DNA of 64,000 nt from positions 4,330,358 through 4,394,357 of the forward strand of contig JAAXNY010000006.1 of NCBI GenBank assembly GCA_013420905.1, given 5' to 3'. Below the pieces are notes generated by a model. The model was not told the DNA's origin. It was given only the letters and a program-made list of their open reading frames with translations, and searched no databases. How positions within the stretch are numbered: the first letter of the stretch is position 1; every line of letters begins with the position of its first letter. The translations under genes and the position numbers were made by a program. Origin of the DNA: Collybia mongolica (taxonomy: Eukaryota; Basidiomycota; Agaricomycetes; Agaricales; Clitocybaceae). Below are positions 1-14,510 of this stretch, one piece after another.

Positions 1-1483
1 CTCCCAGGCAGCACCACGCCAGGGATCTGGGATGCCTTTGTACGTCCGTGGTCGTAGTTTAGATTCCTTTGAACCCTTGACAGCCCAGGTAGCCACGTTC
101 GCGCCTTGGTCACGGGTCAGAGGCGTGAGCATCCGCGTCCACTTCGATATACGGGACGGCTCTTTAGACGGAGGAGGGACGGAGGGTAGCGCGGCGAGAG
201 ATTTGGCGGTATTTGTATGAGATGGTGGCCCCGCTCGTACTGGTGCGAGACCTTTGACAAGTGGGGAAGAGTCGAGCAGAACAAGGCGGTCATGTGAGGG
301 GACTGCGAAAAACCCGTAACTAGCCCGGGATCCATTCAACTCACAACAAGGCTAGTGTCTAGCTCAGGAGTACTTACCGATCCACACTTTTCAGAGTTTC
401 GATCTCTTTATCCTCCAGGTCTCTCGTTTTCTCCGTTCCGTCGCCCAAGGCTGCCAGTGCGTTCAGTTGACTGGAGCGGCTCGTTCCAATACGTGCACGC
501 GTCCGTTCCACACCCTCCTCATACCCGTCTCCTTTCACGCCCGACATATCTAATTGGGCATATGTGTTCCGAACATGAAACGCGTCAAGATCCTCGCCTT
601 CCGAAGGTACCAGAGATATCTTGCTAGACGGAGAGCTTGTAAATGGTCCGTGTTTTAGAGGCAGTGAGTTTGGTGTCGCTGGGGCCTGAAGGGTAGGCGA
701 TGGCCGTCGGGGAGGTGTCACAGCAGGAGATGGGTGAAGTGACGAGGGTTGAGATGGAGGGAGAGGCGGTAACGGAGGGAAGGAGGACGATGGTACGGGG
801 GGAAGCGGTGGGTAAGCGGATGGCGCGTGGGGGATAGGGGGGAGTTCACGGTTGACAGTACCGGGTTGTGCGTCATGATGGCCAGCTTGTGAAGATCTTC
901 GTGAATGATTTGAAGGGTTGTGGGATGTTTCCCCCGAACGGGAAGCACCAGTCGCGAACGATGAGGTTACACTTGTGCGGAATGAATGGCCGTTAGATGC
1001 TCTCTGCTCTTCCGAGTCGATAGTCGACCCCCGCATAGAAGACGGCGCATAGCTTGACGTCGGACGCGAAAAGCGAGCCGCCCCATTCAACCCGTTGAGT
1101 GACATGGTGGATTTGATCGCCGGGGAGGCATCCTGGTCGTAATATGGAAGCTCACTATTTGCCAAACTATTCGGCCTAAAATATGAACTGTGACGGTTAT
1201 TTGGAAGAGTGAGGCTGACAGCTGGAATCATGCTAGCACCAGACTTTCGATTGCCCTCAGCTGGTGAAGCCTCGGCTGACCAGCTCCCTCCGGGATGCTC
1301 ATCACCATACATAGAGTATATTGAGAATATCGTCGTCTGGGATGACGGACGCTTTCCAATCGCCGAAAACCTCGACTGCGCCGCTGGGTAGGATGATGAA
1401 GTTGATGAAGTTGATGGCGATGGTGAGCTGGAATCGTGCTCTAGTGATGTTGGTGGGACTAGCTGTAGCTCTGGTGCGTCCAT
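1..1483 (-). CDS. TBC-domain Rab GTPase-activating protein, 5' part (truncated by window edge)
   Basis: The gene reads leftwards. Exon 1 runs 1483-378, the intron is 377-320 (GTAAGT...CTAG), and exon 2 starts at 319 and leaves the window at base 1. Across the junction the protein reads VDRYGFF, then about 75 residues later YKGIPDPWRGAAWE. That is the usual entry into a TBC (Tre-2/Bub2/Cdc16) domain, whose members stimulate GTP hydrolysis by Rab proteins in vesicle traffic. The first 370 residues are a low-complexity Ser/Pro-rich region with polyproline stretches such as PPLPPLPPSQP, followed by a conserved-looking segment GVKGDGYEEGVERTRAR. The catalytic Arg and Gln fingers lie beyond the window. 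I chose the ATG at 1483 (MDAPELQ) over the in-frame ATG at 1594, because the extra 37 residues look like untranslated leader. The family call is firm; the specific Rab is unknown. Confidence 0.82.
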
Positions 1484-2510
1484 CCAAGATTTCCGCGTTA
1501 ACAAGGGGAAACGAACGAAATGAAAGAGAGTCGTGAAAGAAAGCGTCTCAGAGGAATTCAATGTCCATGAAAGTAAAAATGATAGCCGGCGCAAACGACA
1601 TCAGACCAGCTCATACACTTTTATTAATTCAAAACACCTGTCCATTCACACCGCCTCTTCGCCCGCCCAAACTCCCTCATACCATCATTAATCTCCAACG
1701 GCTTGAAAATCTCATTGACGTGGAGTCGTACGTCGTCACGACATTGACACCAGGCTGACATCAAAGAGGGGGGGGAACCGACTTTTGAAACGGTCCTTGA
1801 ACCGAACATCTACTTTTAAGTTATCTGATTAAACTCAATGCCGTATGCAAACAATTATAGTACGGAGAACGTCTCCCAGACAACCTCGGTCAACGGTGCT
1901 CGACATTGTATCACATCGATAAACAGCGACAAGATCCAAATTTAAGAACACATGTAAATCCAGAACGTCTTGTTGATGACCGCACACGGTACCTACCTGA
2001 AAGACGCTGCCACTTTTTTTCTGATAAACCTCTCCAAGTCCTGAGCCGCTCGTCCTAACTCTGACTGGTGCTTGTTGAACCAAAGTTATTTCAAAGCATG
2101 CCACCATTCGAGTGGATGGGCGTCTTTATTTTAAATATATCGTTTTCGTGTGTGCCTAATGATTATGGTTTCCTCAAGTTGGGACACACTTCTGGATCTC
2201 GTGAACGAATTGGTTCGCCTACGTGGCCAAATTACTCCGCTTGCACAAGATAGGACCGTGCTGTTAATATACAACCACCTCCTTCCCCTCCCTTTCCTCC
2301 TCATTTCTAACACCCTCGCGAAAGTTACATGATAGCTGATCGTCGTGATTGGCGTTTGTGGTGAGTTGAGACGCGAGGGCCTAAGCCTTGAAGTGCTTAT
2401 GTAATACTAACATTGGATCACGACATTTCTCCCACGTTGACATTTCGATCAATCGTTTTTTGCAAGCTGCAGCTTGAGGATAGAAAGTCTATAGGAAGCC
2501 CTTCATAGCT
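1484..2510. other. Intergenic region between divergent TBC and NOG2 genes
   Basis: No gene is seen here. The stretch must hold the start regions of both flanking genes, which point away from each other. Open frames inside it are short, overlap one another and have no recognisable content. I saw no tRNA fold and no clear TATA box. Confidence 0.5.
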
Positions 2511-4844
2511 ATGGCTCCTACCAAAAAGGCCAGCTCACCATCCAAAGCTAGATCATCCTCCTCGACATCGGCATCCAAGGTTTCGCTCGCCAGGGTGAAA
2601 GGAGAGAATTTCTACCGCACCGCGAAGCAAGTCGCCCGACTAAAATTACTCAACAGTGGAAAAGCCGTTCGTGACAAGGATGGAAAGATTATTCAGGCTG
2701 CCCCGTTCCAGAAGGGTGAAGATGAGACGAAGCCAGGCAGAGTGCAGCCTGATCGGAGATGGTTTGGTGCGATCGTGTCCAGTTCTTGCTCGATTCCGGA
2801 CGTTGATGCTTTTTGATATCATCAAGGCAATACGAGAGTAATATCGCAAACAGCTCTGGACCACTTCAGGACCAGTCTCTCTGAGAGGAAGGATGATCCA
2901 TATTCAGTGTTGCTCCGTCGTAACAAGCTGCCGATGGCCCTTCTCGATGATGCCGCCAATCCGAACACGCGAAAAGTTCGTTGTCTCACAAACCTTGGGT
3001 TAATATATTGAATTTAACTTCATTAATTTCAGCGTCCCCATATTGTTGAGACTGAGCCTTTCTCTGACACGTTTGGTCCCAAGGCACAACGAAAAAAGGC
3101 TAGAATCGATGCGGGCACGTTTGAAGAGCTTTCTAAGCTGGGTGCGGCTGCAGCTGATCAGGCCGAAGACGATGCGCCCGCAATAGGTTGGGAATAAGCC
3201 GTCTCATTGTATTCCCCTCCATATTGAATTCATTAAACAGAACCACTGGCTTCTTCTATCGTCGAGCCGCCAACCCATGCCGACTATAAAGAACCCATCT
3301 ATGCCAAAGGAACATCTCGCCGAATTTACGGAGAGTTGTACAAGGTCATTGACTCTTCGGATGTGATCCTACATATTTTGGATGCTCGTGATCCCCTTGG
3401 GACACTATGTGAATCTGTCCTTGAATATGTCAAAAAAGAAAAGTCACACAAGCAAGTCGTACTGATCATCAACAAATGTGATTTAGTCCCTAATTGGGTA
3501 ACGGTGCGTTCTTTTCATCCCTTTATCTTGTCAGAAATTAACTTTTACTGAAATACACCTAGGCTCGCTATATTCAACATCTTACCCCTCGCTATCCTAC
3601 CATCGCGTTCCACGCATCGCCTAACCATTCGTTTGGCAAGGGCTCCCTTATCCAGCTTCTTCGCCAATTCGCTCAACTACACTCGGACAAGAAGCAAATT
3701 TCTGTTGGTTTCATTGGTTACCCTAACGTCGGGAAAAGCAGCGTTATCAACACCCTCAAAAGCGGCAAAGTCTGCCGCGTGGCCCCCGTTCCTGGTGAAA
3801 CCAAAGTCTGGCAGTACATCACACTAACGCGGAGAATCTATCTCATTGACTGCCCCGGAATCGTTCCTGCCTCGGCGAACGACTCGGAAACTGCCATCGT
3901 TTTGAAGGGTGTTGTTCGTGTTGAAGCACTTCCCACTCCCTCCGACCATATTCCTGCTCTCATGGATCGTGTCAAGCCGGTATACCTCTCGCGGACGTAT
4001 GATGTCCCCCTCCCGAACCCAGACGATATCACAGAAAATTGGAAACCAGAGGTGTTCTTGGACAAGCTCGCGCGGAAGAAGGGGCGGCTGTTGAAGCAAG
4101 GAGAACCTGACTTGGACTCTGTTGCTAAAATCGTGCTGAGTGACTGGGTACGAGGGCGAATTCCATTTTTCGTGTCGCCCCCAGAGAGATCAGAGGAGTT
4201 GAATAGGGTTGAAGCCAAGAAGTTGAAGGCTCAAGGAAAAGCTGATATCAAGGGCAAAGGGAAAGCGTCCGGATCTGAGCCAGCAGTTCCTGGTGTCAAG
4301 CAGAACCTGGGGTCGATTATGCAGAAAAATACGTTCATCCCAGAGGACGTTAGGCCATTGGAACCTGAGTTTGAGGGTGAAGAGGAACTGGAAGTCCCTG
4401 ATGAAGAAAGCGAAGCAGAAAAGGACGAGCCTGCAGAGGAAGAGGAGGAATTGTCGTGGAATGATGTGTTTGAAGGAATACAAGAGGAGGCAATCCCCAA
4501 CGTTGACCAAGATGGTAACGAAATTGTGAAAGAAGGTATATTAAATAATCTCATTTTATTTTCGTTGCCTTCACTAAAAGCCACTTTTCTAAGCTTCTGA
4601 AGGCGAGGAGCCAAAACAGGATACGAAGGGATCCCGTATGAAGACGAACAAGGTATGAATCACCTCTGTTTCCCTTTCTGACCCAACTCACGCGTTTTAT
4701 GTTATTTCTCAATAGCGGAAGGCAGAAAATTTCTATTCTAATGCCAACGTCAAAAACAAAAACCGCAAGCAGGCAGCAATACTGAAGTCACTCCCGGTCG
4801 GCAAGAAAGGTGAGGGGCGGAGAAGAAAAAAGGGCACGACTTGA
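2511..4844 (+). CDS. NOG2: Nucleolar GTP-binding protein 2 (NOG2/GNL2), 60S ribosome assembly
   Basis: Seven exons: 2511-2766, 2830-2975, 3033-3186, 3241-3503, 3563-4535, about 4594-4652 and 4716-4844. They give about 659 residues. The protein is a circularly permuted GTPase of the YlqF/YawG class. The G4 motif NKCD (about 263-266) comes first, then G1 GYPNVGKSS (325-333), the G2 Thr in PGET and G3 DCPG (369-372). The conserved NGP1 N-terminus includes [25 protein letters not shown] and [12 protein letters not shown]. The C-terminus is acidic (Glu-rich, about 480-560) and then Lys/Arg-rich, as expected of a nucleolar pre-60S factor. NOG2 acts on late nuclear pre-60S particles, where it blocks premature export. 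The intron-1 donor GTGCGA is weak but required by the protein. The exon-6 acceptor could be 4593 or 4602, both in frame. The last few residues are the least certain. Confidence 0.93.
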
Positions 4845-5266
4845 TATTACGTCCAACCTTCCGAGATGATGGCGAGGAATCAGCGGGAAGGTACTCCGAT
4901 AAGGTGTTTCCGTCTTGCTCATATCTGACTATTTCCCTCCCCCCCCCCCCTTGTAGAAAAACTTGTTTGCAGCCATAGCCTACAGAACAGAATAGCCTAC
5001 ACAAATCTTGAATCTGTAAGACTAGCTTCTGTCTGCTTTGAATGGACAATGCACCCCGCTAGCTACGCAAGAAAAGATCATTATCATCATGATTCAGAAA
5101 GTATACGCGATCCAGGTAAAACGTTAGGCTATCGATGATATTGTCCCGAATCAGGCGGAAGGGCAGAAAAGTGGTCCTCCCCAAAGTGCCCCCGTGGGAA
5201 CAGTGAGATTATCCAAAAAGCCATCGATAATTTGTTGGCTCCTTTCCCCCAAACTACCATCTAATC
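4845..5266 (+). promoter_or_regulatory. NOG2 3' flank and enolase promoter region
   Basis: This non-coding stretch holds a run of 12 C at 4939-4950. Just before the enolase ATG it holds a pyrimidine-rich leader (CTCCTTTCCCCC at about 5240-5250), a common feature of highly expressed fungal glycolytic genes. No TATA box is obvious. The promoter role is inferred from position. Confidence 0.4.
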
Positions 5267-6974
<1,708 letters not shown>

Positions 6975-7412
6975 TGACGAGATTTGAACAAAGGACATTT
7001 TAGATATGAATGCGCTCGTGTCATCCATTAGTTTACTAACGCCCCGTTGTACTATGAACCAAGCCAGAAATAGAGTGTACGATCAAACTTTTGAATGATT
7101 GATTTAGGAGGGAATCCTGTTGAGGGTAGAAATGTGTTTGATCGACAATGAATCGGATTTCCTGACAGTGCGCAGCTTCTGGTGCATGTATCTCGAAATT
7201 GTGACATGACGCAACATTGGCAGAGCCCAAGCGTCCTCTTGATCTCTTCTGATGCTCAGAGTGGCAGGCATTGCACCAAAGCCCAGTGAGAATTCCTTTG
7301 TACACACTCTTTGGGGCTGTTATGCCATCGAAGGGTCTTCTGCAATTGAATCATGTCAATACCTATTACCAACACACTTAACCTCGATATTGATCATAGG
7401 TTCCGTTCTCAC
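6975..7412. other. Intergenic, convergent 3' ends of enolase and DPH4
   Basis: No gene is seen. The stretch holds the 3' untranslated and termination regions of two converging genes. The small open frames on the minus strand show no conserved content. Confidence 0.45.
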
Positions 7413-7949
7413 TCATGATTTCATTCCATCGTCATCATCGACCTCTTGAAGTTCGTAGCCTACCCATACAGCCTCCGAACAGCTGTTACACCCCACCAAA
7501 TGGTGCCCCTGCTCCATCTCCCCACTGGTAATTCTATACGCCCCTCCACAGCGGCATTTGTAGCACCACACGTCATTCTCGTCGCCCTCCCCAGCCTCCT
7601 CATCAAACTCCTCCAAAGAGATGACCTGCGCAGGCCTGGGTCCTGACGGCGCCCTCGTACGCGAAGCGTCGTACTGCGCGCGCAGATCCGGCGTCGAGAG
7701 GGTGAGATATGCGTCTTTGATCAGGGAGATGGAGATCCCACTGGTGTCTTCGGATAGACGGTGGACATTGCGGCCGGCGTTGGTTTTATCGGGGTGGAAT
7801 AGTAACAGCGCCCGGTGGTATGCGATCTTGATTTCTGCTGTCGATGCATCCCTGGGCACGGAAAGGAGTTGGTAAAAGTCGCTAGGCGCTCCTGGGGTCG
7901 CCAGTGTGTAAAATCCAGATGGCGCAGTTGAAGTCGAAGTCGGCAACAT
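7413..7949 (-). CDS. DPH4: Diphthamide biosynthesis protein 4 (J-domain + CSL zinc finger)
   Basis: A single-exon gene of 178 residues. Residues about 23-95 form a J domain (SDFYQLL, HPD at 52-54, then YDASRTRA). Residues about 108-170 form the DPH-type (CSL) zinc finger with ligands C132, C134 (CRC), C154 and C157 (CNSC). This pairing is the signature of DPH4/DNAJC24, the electron-carrying J-protein that helps DPH1-DPH2 in the first step of diphthamide formation on translation elongation factor 2. The tail ends in an acidic DDDD stretch. The length fits the family, and no intron is needed. The next gene on the same strand begins about 380 bases away. Confidence 0.9.
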   Translation of the reverse strand: MLPTSTSTAPSGFYTLATPGAPSDFYQLLSVPRDASTAEIKIAYHRALLLFHPDKTNAGRNVHRLSEDTSGISISLIKDAYLTLSTPDLRAQYDASRTRAPSGPRPAQVISLEEFDEEAGEGDENDVWCYKCRCGGAYRITSGEMEQGHHLVGCNSCSEAVWVGYELQEVDDDDGMKS

Positions 7950-8327
7950 CCAGATCGGTGATCCGAGAATGGGACGACTTCGATAAGATTATGTCAGTGT
8001 CGCTCACTAGTAATTAATATTCGGGGGGGCTCCTTCCTCTGCTTCTTGACTTCCCACATTTTACACGTCCAGCAATTTAGAGGCCCGATAGGCGGTACGT
8101 CCCATCAAACAATGAAAGTTAAAACTTGATTTCTCTAGATCTCTACCCAACAAAATATATAGAAATTACATGACATATAAATATGGCTCAGGGAACCCTT
8201 TAGCAATGGCAACTGTCGATTTTAAACAAATTCTAAAGTCTTGAAGAGAGAGAGTCTAATCTCTTGATGCAGAGATCACGCGTCTAACGTAGTTATTTGA
8301 CGGAGTATGAGTCGGTGAAGATATTCA
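7950..8327. other. Intergenic, DPH4 promoter side and CRAL-TRIO 3' side
   Basis: No gene is seen. This A+T-richer stretch must contain the DPH4 start region and the 3' end of the lipid-transfer gene. No clear core-promoter motif was found. Confidence 0.4.
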
Positions 8328-9762
8328 TCACGAAACAGGGTGTGGTATCGGTTGCGGATTCGTTTCGTTTGAAACAGATATGTCGCCGAGCTTCTCTTGG
8401 AGGTCGGATATAGACCTGCTGTCTGTCGTGGTTGGGTCGTTGATGGTGTCGTCACTGGAAAAAAGTGAGCTTCTGTCAGTAGCCAAAGACCGGGAGGCTT
8501 ACGATTTCCCCTTCTCAGATTTGTAGTCAACCCCATTGATTTCCTGTGTCTCCGCAGACACAACAGAGGGCGTCTCCGCTTCTTCATCCGTTTTTTCTAC
8601 CCGTGTCCCATCTGGTGCAATACCGCACGCGCTGAGGGCCAGATGCGTTGGGTATCAGGTAATACGAATAGAATGGTGCGACCTACACTACGATTTGGTC
8701 CCAATAGCTCTTGGGTTCAAACTCGTAAGCAAATTCACCCCCAAAATCACTATCTAAATGTGAAGGAGGGATTAATTCATGGAGGTCTGGGTTGAATCGC
8801 ATCTAAAAATACACCATAATCAAACATCATGACTAACCAAACCCTGTTGAAGGACCAACCTTATCCCGGGTGACTGGGTCCAAAAACGGCGAGATGCCCT
8901 TATAGAAGAAACTAAGGAGCATGGGAAGATTAACCACGAGCGCGCGACCAAGTGTCTCGACGTAGTGCTGCTGTAAGATGTGAAGAACCTATACACTTCC
9001 CCCATAAGTGATCAAGTGACAAACAAAGATTAATTCACCCACCTTCCGGGCTACAGATATTGAAGGATTCGTCCGAAGCGTGGTAGATTTGTAGTCAACT
9101 ATAATGACGAGAGACTCTTGTCCCGGCGGCATGAGGTCCTTGGCGCGTTCTCTGTGCCCCACATACGTCAGCAAAATGAACCAGTAGGAAGACCCAAAGT
9201 CAAACGCACAAGCACCAGACGAGATGCCGAAGCTGCCTCGGTCCCGTTTCAGTATTTTCGCGCCCAGGCCGCATGTAAATTATAGGCCTCCCATCCCGAT
9301 CGAACCCGTTCAAGATTCTGCGTGCCACGTTAGCCGACGGATATAGACGGGACTAAACGCAAGTGGTGCATACATCTTCCCCGTTTCGCTCTCTATCCTC
9401 ACTTCCTCTGGAGGAATGAGGTCTGGCTTGAAGTCTCGGCGCCACTCTATCGTTGCTTTGATGCGCTTCTGCGCGTCGGCCAAGTTCCACTTGGCGGCCC
9501 GCATGTAACGCGGCATTGTGTCCGGCTTTCCTAGCCATCGTACTTCCCAAGGGTGGTACGGGTCGGTCGCAGGAAGGGTGAGTGTATTCGCATACTATTA
9601 AGGTATATGTGTAAGAGGGTCCAAAACCTAAAAGTCTAAACCCTGACTCGCCTCTCGTAGTGCTTGTAACTGTGCCTGTTGCTCATCCGAATAATGGTTT
9701 ATAGGCGCGACTTGAGTTCCTGCGGCTGGCGTCGTGAGGACTTCATGAGTAGTGCCAGGCAT
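8328..9762 (-). CDS. SEC14-like CRAL-TRIO lipid-transfer protein
   Basis: Eight exons: 9762-9652, 9594-9374, 9317-9210, 9151-9043, 8988-8860, 8802-8687, 8631-8503 and 8454-8328. They give 349 residues. Residues about 45-100 are a CRAL-TRIO N-terminal helical region (YHPWEVRW, PRYMRAAKWNLADAQKRIK). Residues about 110-265 are the lipid-binding SEC14 fold (IILNGFDRDGRPIIYMRPG, ESLVIIVDYKS, VVNLPMLLSFFYKGISPFLD, FGGEFAYEF). Such proteins exchange phosphatidylinositol and another lipid and prime membranes for phosphoinositide synthesis. The tail after residue 270 is low-complexity and acidic. Intron 1 appears to use a GC donor (GAG|GCGAGT): it is the only choice that keeps the conserved reading frame. 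The exact ligand cannot be told. Confidence 0.88.
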
Positions 9763-11680
9763 GGTAAAATAGAGAGGAAAGGTGGAAGAAAGGCGCCGTT
9801 TGATGAATCATGAGAACGGCTTTCTTACGCATCCTCTTTTGTCAATATCAAAGCCGTAAAGGGCATGTCATGTGATGTGCATCTCGGCAGCCCATTCATT
9901 GATTCAAACGTTTCCCCCTTCTCACTCTCTGCCCCGCTAGTGTTTGGGTGGTGGAAAAAAGACGAGTAATGGCGACAGCGGCTCGCCCAGGGCGTCAGCA
10001 CAACGCTTCATTGACTGTACACTCAGCGTCTAGCAGAACGACTGGCACAACAAAATTCCATCTCGGATCTCGGATTCGGAACTAATGTGCTGGCGGACAG
10101 ATGGTGTTGGTGGTGGTGATGGTGGCGGTGTGCCAGGCAGGTCCATTCAGGAACGTTCATGGAGGAAGGCCACAGCCATTGGTGCCCCCTACCAACCAGA
10201 ATGTGGAATACAACCAGATAAGTCGTTCAACAGGCTTGAGCGGCTCGACGAAAACATTTATACACTCTAGATGAATTCAATAGCCGGATCAAATAACTTC
10301 ATCTTGCATCATTTGATTTTCTGATTATATTCACCCGATAACGGCATGGGGCCTGGATGTAATACTCCGAACTCCGCAATGTCGCATGCGTATCAGTATC
10401 ACCCGAGCAGCATACACCCGTAGCGTGAACGGCGTGACCCCTCTGTTCGATAGCCCTTCATAAAGCAAAGGTTGCCAAGAAAGAAAAACGGTAATCTGCA
10501 CGCACATTTTTGAGGTTAGAACTCTAATAGCGATTAATATTCAGGAGGAGAAACATTACCAGCGCGGTCTCGTTGAGGAACAGCTGGCTTCAGGAGTCAT
10601 CAGATGCCGTTCTCCTCCACATTTTCCAGGGTCTCAGGTTTCCACACCCGATGTTTGTTGTCTGCTTTCTATTAGTCCCGATCAGGCCATAGTACCTGTT
10701 GAGGTGGAAGGAACTAGTACATATGCACCAGAATAGACAATGATCGTAGGTCTGGGCATGGCAATTAGCCATGGTGCGAACTTGTCACCATACGTGACTG
10801 TTAAGGGCAAAAGATACCTCACAGTCACAACTTAAGCAGACGTCCAGGATAGCCAGGAGCGTCATTTCCTTATCCTCAGCATATTTGACCCATTCCCGAA
10901 AAACGGAAAAGTGGGGAGAGTTGGGTTCTTTTATCAGTTCGAGGGACCGTAAGATATATGCTGTTGAGGGACTGCCCCTGCCCTCGATATGGTACTCCAG
11001 GACGAACTAAGCAAGTTGCCTTTTGAAATCAAAGGGAGGGTCAGCCACATCTACCGCGGATGCCAATTCTTCCTCATGCTGTGTTGATGCACCTCGATGC
11101 CGTCTTCAATGATAGAACGTGTAAACTGCCAACAACGAACACAGAACCGAACAATGTAGCAACCAGAACAGAGTGGGTAATGGCTTCTCCCTGGGGCATT
11201 CAAAGGCACGGCAAAAAGCCCAGCCCTCTATTAGTTTCCTGTTCGTACATTTTCCCCAAGGAACATCGAACATCGGTTTGCGACATCGCTATGTACTGGA
11301 CGTAGACGTTGTTTGAGAATGTAGCAGGCGCCTCGATGTATCGGTACTGAAGATGGAAGTTACAGAGACGACAGCACATGCCTGGTACCTATATGGTGAA
11401 CGTTTTCCAGAGTGCCGCCCGGGGCCGAGGCGCTGGGGGCAAATATAAAGTGTTCTTTCGTGATCGATGCTTGATCAATTACAGAAATTATTTTCGAGAA
11501 ATGTCCGGTTTTTGTATGATTGTGTTTCCTCAGCACCAGAATGAGGGGAACAAGTCCTGTGTGGTCAACCGGCAGAGCGGAACGACGGCTTGTCTTGTAC
11601 TTCTGACCAACACCCCTCTGTCTGCAAGAAAAAAAAGTTAAATTGTGCATTATACTAGAGTGGCTCAAAGAGCGGGTTCA
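9763..11680. other. Gene-poor stretch before the secreted-protein array
   Basis: No gene can be supported. Open frames are short, overlapping and without recognisable motifs. From about 11330 the sequence (GCGCCTCGATGTAT...) resembles the stretch near 12700, so the duplicated units may begin here. Confidence 0.4.
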
Positions 11681-11687
11681 CGGAACT

Positions 11688-11906
11688 CACAAATTCTTTC
11701 CGTTAAGGTTCGCCATATCGATGGTTACAGTACCACCAAGCGAGACTCGACTTCCAGGGTTTGCCACGTTCCACCCAAAATCCCTGAATATAATCAACTC
11801 AAAGGGATAACATAGGTGGACAAAAAAAATCTCACGAGAAGGCAATGAAGCCCATGTCAAGCATGGTCACGATGGCCAAGTAGTGAGATTGAGAACAACA
11901 TGGAAG
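11688..11906 (-). pseudogene. Decayed copy of small secreted protein gene (3' half only)
   Basis: This matches the last part of exon 2, intron 2 and exon 3 of the intact copy at 14511-15016, including GGTGGTACTGTAACCATCGA and the GTGAGA donor. A conserved exon-3 Cys is lost, a stop ends the frame early, and no signal-peptide exon is recognisable upstream. Confidence 0.65.
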
Positions 11907-13222
11907 GTGTTTTCTTTCGACGTTGTGATTGATGGGCATGATTTCAGGTCAATAGGATCATCATTTGAGAGGCTTTCAGCTCTGAGAAGGTGATAACAAG
12001 TGCTGAGCGTGAGAGGCAGACTGTCGAAGAAGGACATTCAAGCGCCTGAATGACTAACAGTGATAACACCAAAGTCCGGCATTTGGGTGCTCTTGAGGCA
12101 TGGCGATGTGCTTGTTACAAGGAAAACCGAACATCTGAACAAGAAGATCAGGGAAATGCTGTCCTCGAGCTCGCGGTGATTGATGGACGTTGATGATTAG
12201 ACAACCGAAATGTAGATTTGCCTTGTCCTCACGAAAAAGGAATTCCACACAGGCTGTTGTGAGTAGGCATTCAAGCGTTTCGTCAATGCTGCATCGATGC
12301 ACCTCGATCCAGTCTTCCACCAGTCTTCCAGGATGGTTTCAAGTCCGCAAGTGTAGACAAACCACTCTGTTGTCGCCCCCATATTTTCCCTTCTATCCAC
12401 CCCGGCCTGACGCCCGCAGAACCCTATATGCCCTGGCCAGTATATCACCCGGTGTTCCCGACTCGCTCACCGAACAGAGGGGATTAAGTCACCGATGCTG
12501 GAACTTGAGGCGCGAATAACAAATGCAGAACCGGATGGCGCGGCATCCAGAACAGATTAGGAACGATTTCTTGCCAGGGCCTCTAAGGATATGACAAAAG
12601 GCGCAACTTTCTAGAGCTTCCTGGATGTAGGGTCTCTTGACGAACCTCAAACACCGTCTTGCGGTACCCCCTGGGTTGGACATTGATGTTATGCGGAGGT
12701 AGAGGCGCCTCGATATATATCGCGACGGCTAAAGATAAGGGTGCAGAAAGGACATCATATTAGGCCTGGCGCCCATATAACGCGTGTCTGCATGTTCGGA
12801 GACAGGAGTTTGTTGATGTCAACAATGTTCCAATTTAGGAATCTATATGAGAGATCGACGGTGCAACTGGTGCGTATTGGTACATCCATAGAACCCAAGG
12901 TAAATTTCGTCAGAATATATGAGACGAGGCAAAGTTCCTGCTTGGGTGAGCGCCTTGGTGGAAAAGCCGTGGGAATAGATATCACTCTAGCCTTGATGCT
13001 TTTCAACGGGACTACTTCGGTAATATCATGATCAGCACCACCACCTTCTGCAGTTATATCCCTTTTTGTGAAGACAATCGTTCACAGGTACATTAAGCCC
13101 TACTCACCACCCATCGACCCACCGAGAGTCGTTGAGTGGCAAAAATAATCCCATAATTCCTCCCATAGTAGGACCGAAATATTTCTCATCTCAGTGCTCT
13201 TTTCGTTAATCATATTCTACAA

Positions 13223-13743
13223 ATGACTCAAAGGAACGAGCAGTGGAGTGAACTAACGAAACCTGAAGTATCCAGTCCATCGAGGTTGGTCATATCAATG
13301 GTGAGAATACCACCAAGTACGACATCACCTCCCAGGTTTGTCCTGGTGCAACTAAAACCTCTTGGATACAATCAGCAAGGTCGAGATAGGCAAATAAAGG
13401 ACCCTCAAGAGAAGGTGCTGCAGGCCACATCGTCTAGGTCACACTAGCCAAATCATGAAAGAGGTACGACAAGTCGCCAAGAAGATCGGTGCAGACAATA
13501 CTGCCATCAAATGGCAAAGCGATGGTGAAACATTGGTTTTCAAGAGAGCAGAGTACTGCTTGCCCAGGAATTCCTTGCGAAATGTAGATCATGAAATTTT
13601 TGGTGATGAAGAAACAAAGGTAAGATAAAATAAGTATGACATACACGCTCGGCCAATTCCTTGATCTCGACAGGCTTGGTGGATGCCTCCCGCAAAAATG
13701 CAGATAAGATAACAGCAACTTTAGCAAACTTTGTCTTCATCAT
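13223..13743 (-). pseudogene. Decayed copy of small secreted cysteine-rich protein gene
   Basis: Exon 1 is well kept: signal peptide MMKTKFAKVAVILSAFL followed by KPVEIKELAER. Exon 2 aligns with the intact copy until a one-base loss (GTGACCTAGACG against GTGACCATAGACG) breaks the frame. The second donor has changed from GTGAGT to TTGAGG. The first acceptor TAG has become TCG. The upstream TATTTAAA box has decayed to TATTAAA. These changes together make a functional product unlikely. Confidence 0.75.
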
Positions 13744-14510
13744 TGCTTCAAAGATGTTGATGAGAGTGTTGCTTAGGGACTGGGCCTCGTTAGACGGACC
13801 TTTGTGTCTTTAATACCGAGACCACAGTCCACATGTAGATGATTTTCCACAAGCAAGCCTCTTCAGAATCATGGAAGTTCCGCGGTGATCAATTATGTAC
13901 GGTCTCGAAGAGTGTTTTCTTGAGAATTTTTAACGAATCAATACGATTTCCGACGGAGGAGATCATCATTCGAGAGACTTTCAGCTCTGAGAAGTTCACA
14001 ACGAGCATGAGGGGCAGATTGTCAGAGAGGAAGATTCAAGCGCCTGATGATTCATTTTCCGACGTATGGCATTCGCGTTTTACGAGGAAAACTGAACATT
14101 AGGAGACCAAAGAAGTACTATCTTTGTCCTCAAGTTCGCGATGATTGATGAACTTCGATGATTGTAGCATGAAAATATTAATCACTTGCCTCAATCTCAC
14201 AGAACGAGCATTCTACCAGAGTTGTAAGTGGGCAGTTGGCGCCTTTCAATAAGAACACGACATCAGATTTGAAGTTAGATACACCTACCGTGGGAGGCAC
14301 TCACGGAAACGTTCGACGCTCGAATCCCCTGCCATAAAGTTTAAACTGGTATGATGTAGTAAGACCTGGCAGCCTATGTAAGTTCCTACTAACCATCCGT
14401 CCACTCGTTGAGCAAGTTCACGAAATAGTCCAATAATTTCCGTCAGAGTTGAAACTCTGTGATATTTCAGTCCTCCTTTTACAGATAATATTGCGTGGTA
14501 CCTAAATGGC

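Noticed and set aside
1484..1594. Upstream ATG extension of the TBC gene (37 more residues)
   Set aside because: The extra residues have no low-complexity or domain continuity with the rest and look like translated leader. The start at 1483 is preferred, though not proven.
4939..4950. C homopolymer as a possible regulatory element
   Set aside because: A 12-base run between genes, and the 22-base run at 40825-40846, are more likely slippage tracts or sequencing-sensitive sites than signals.
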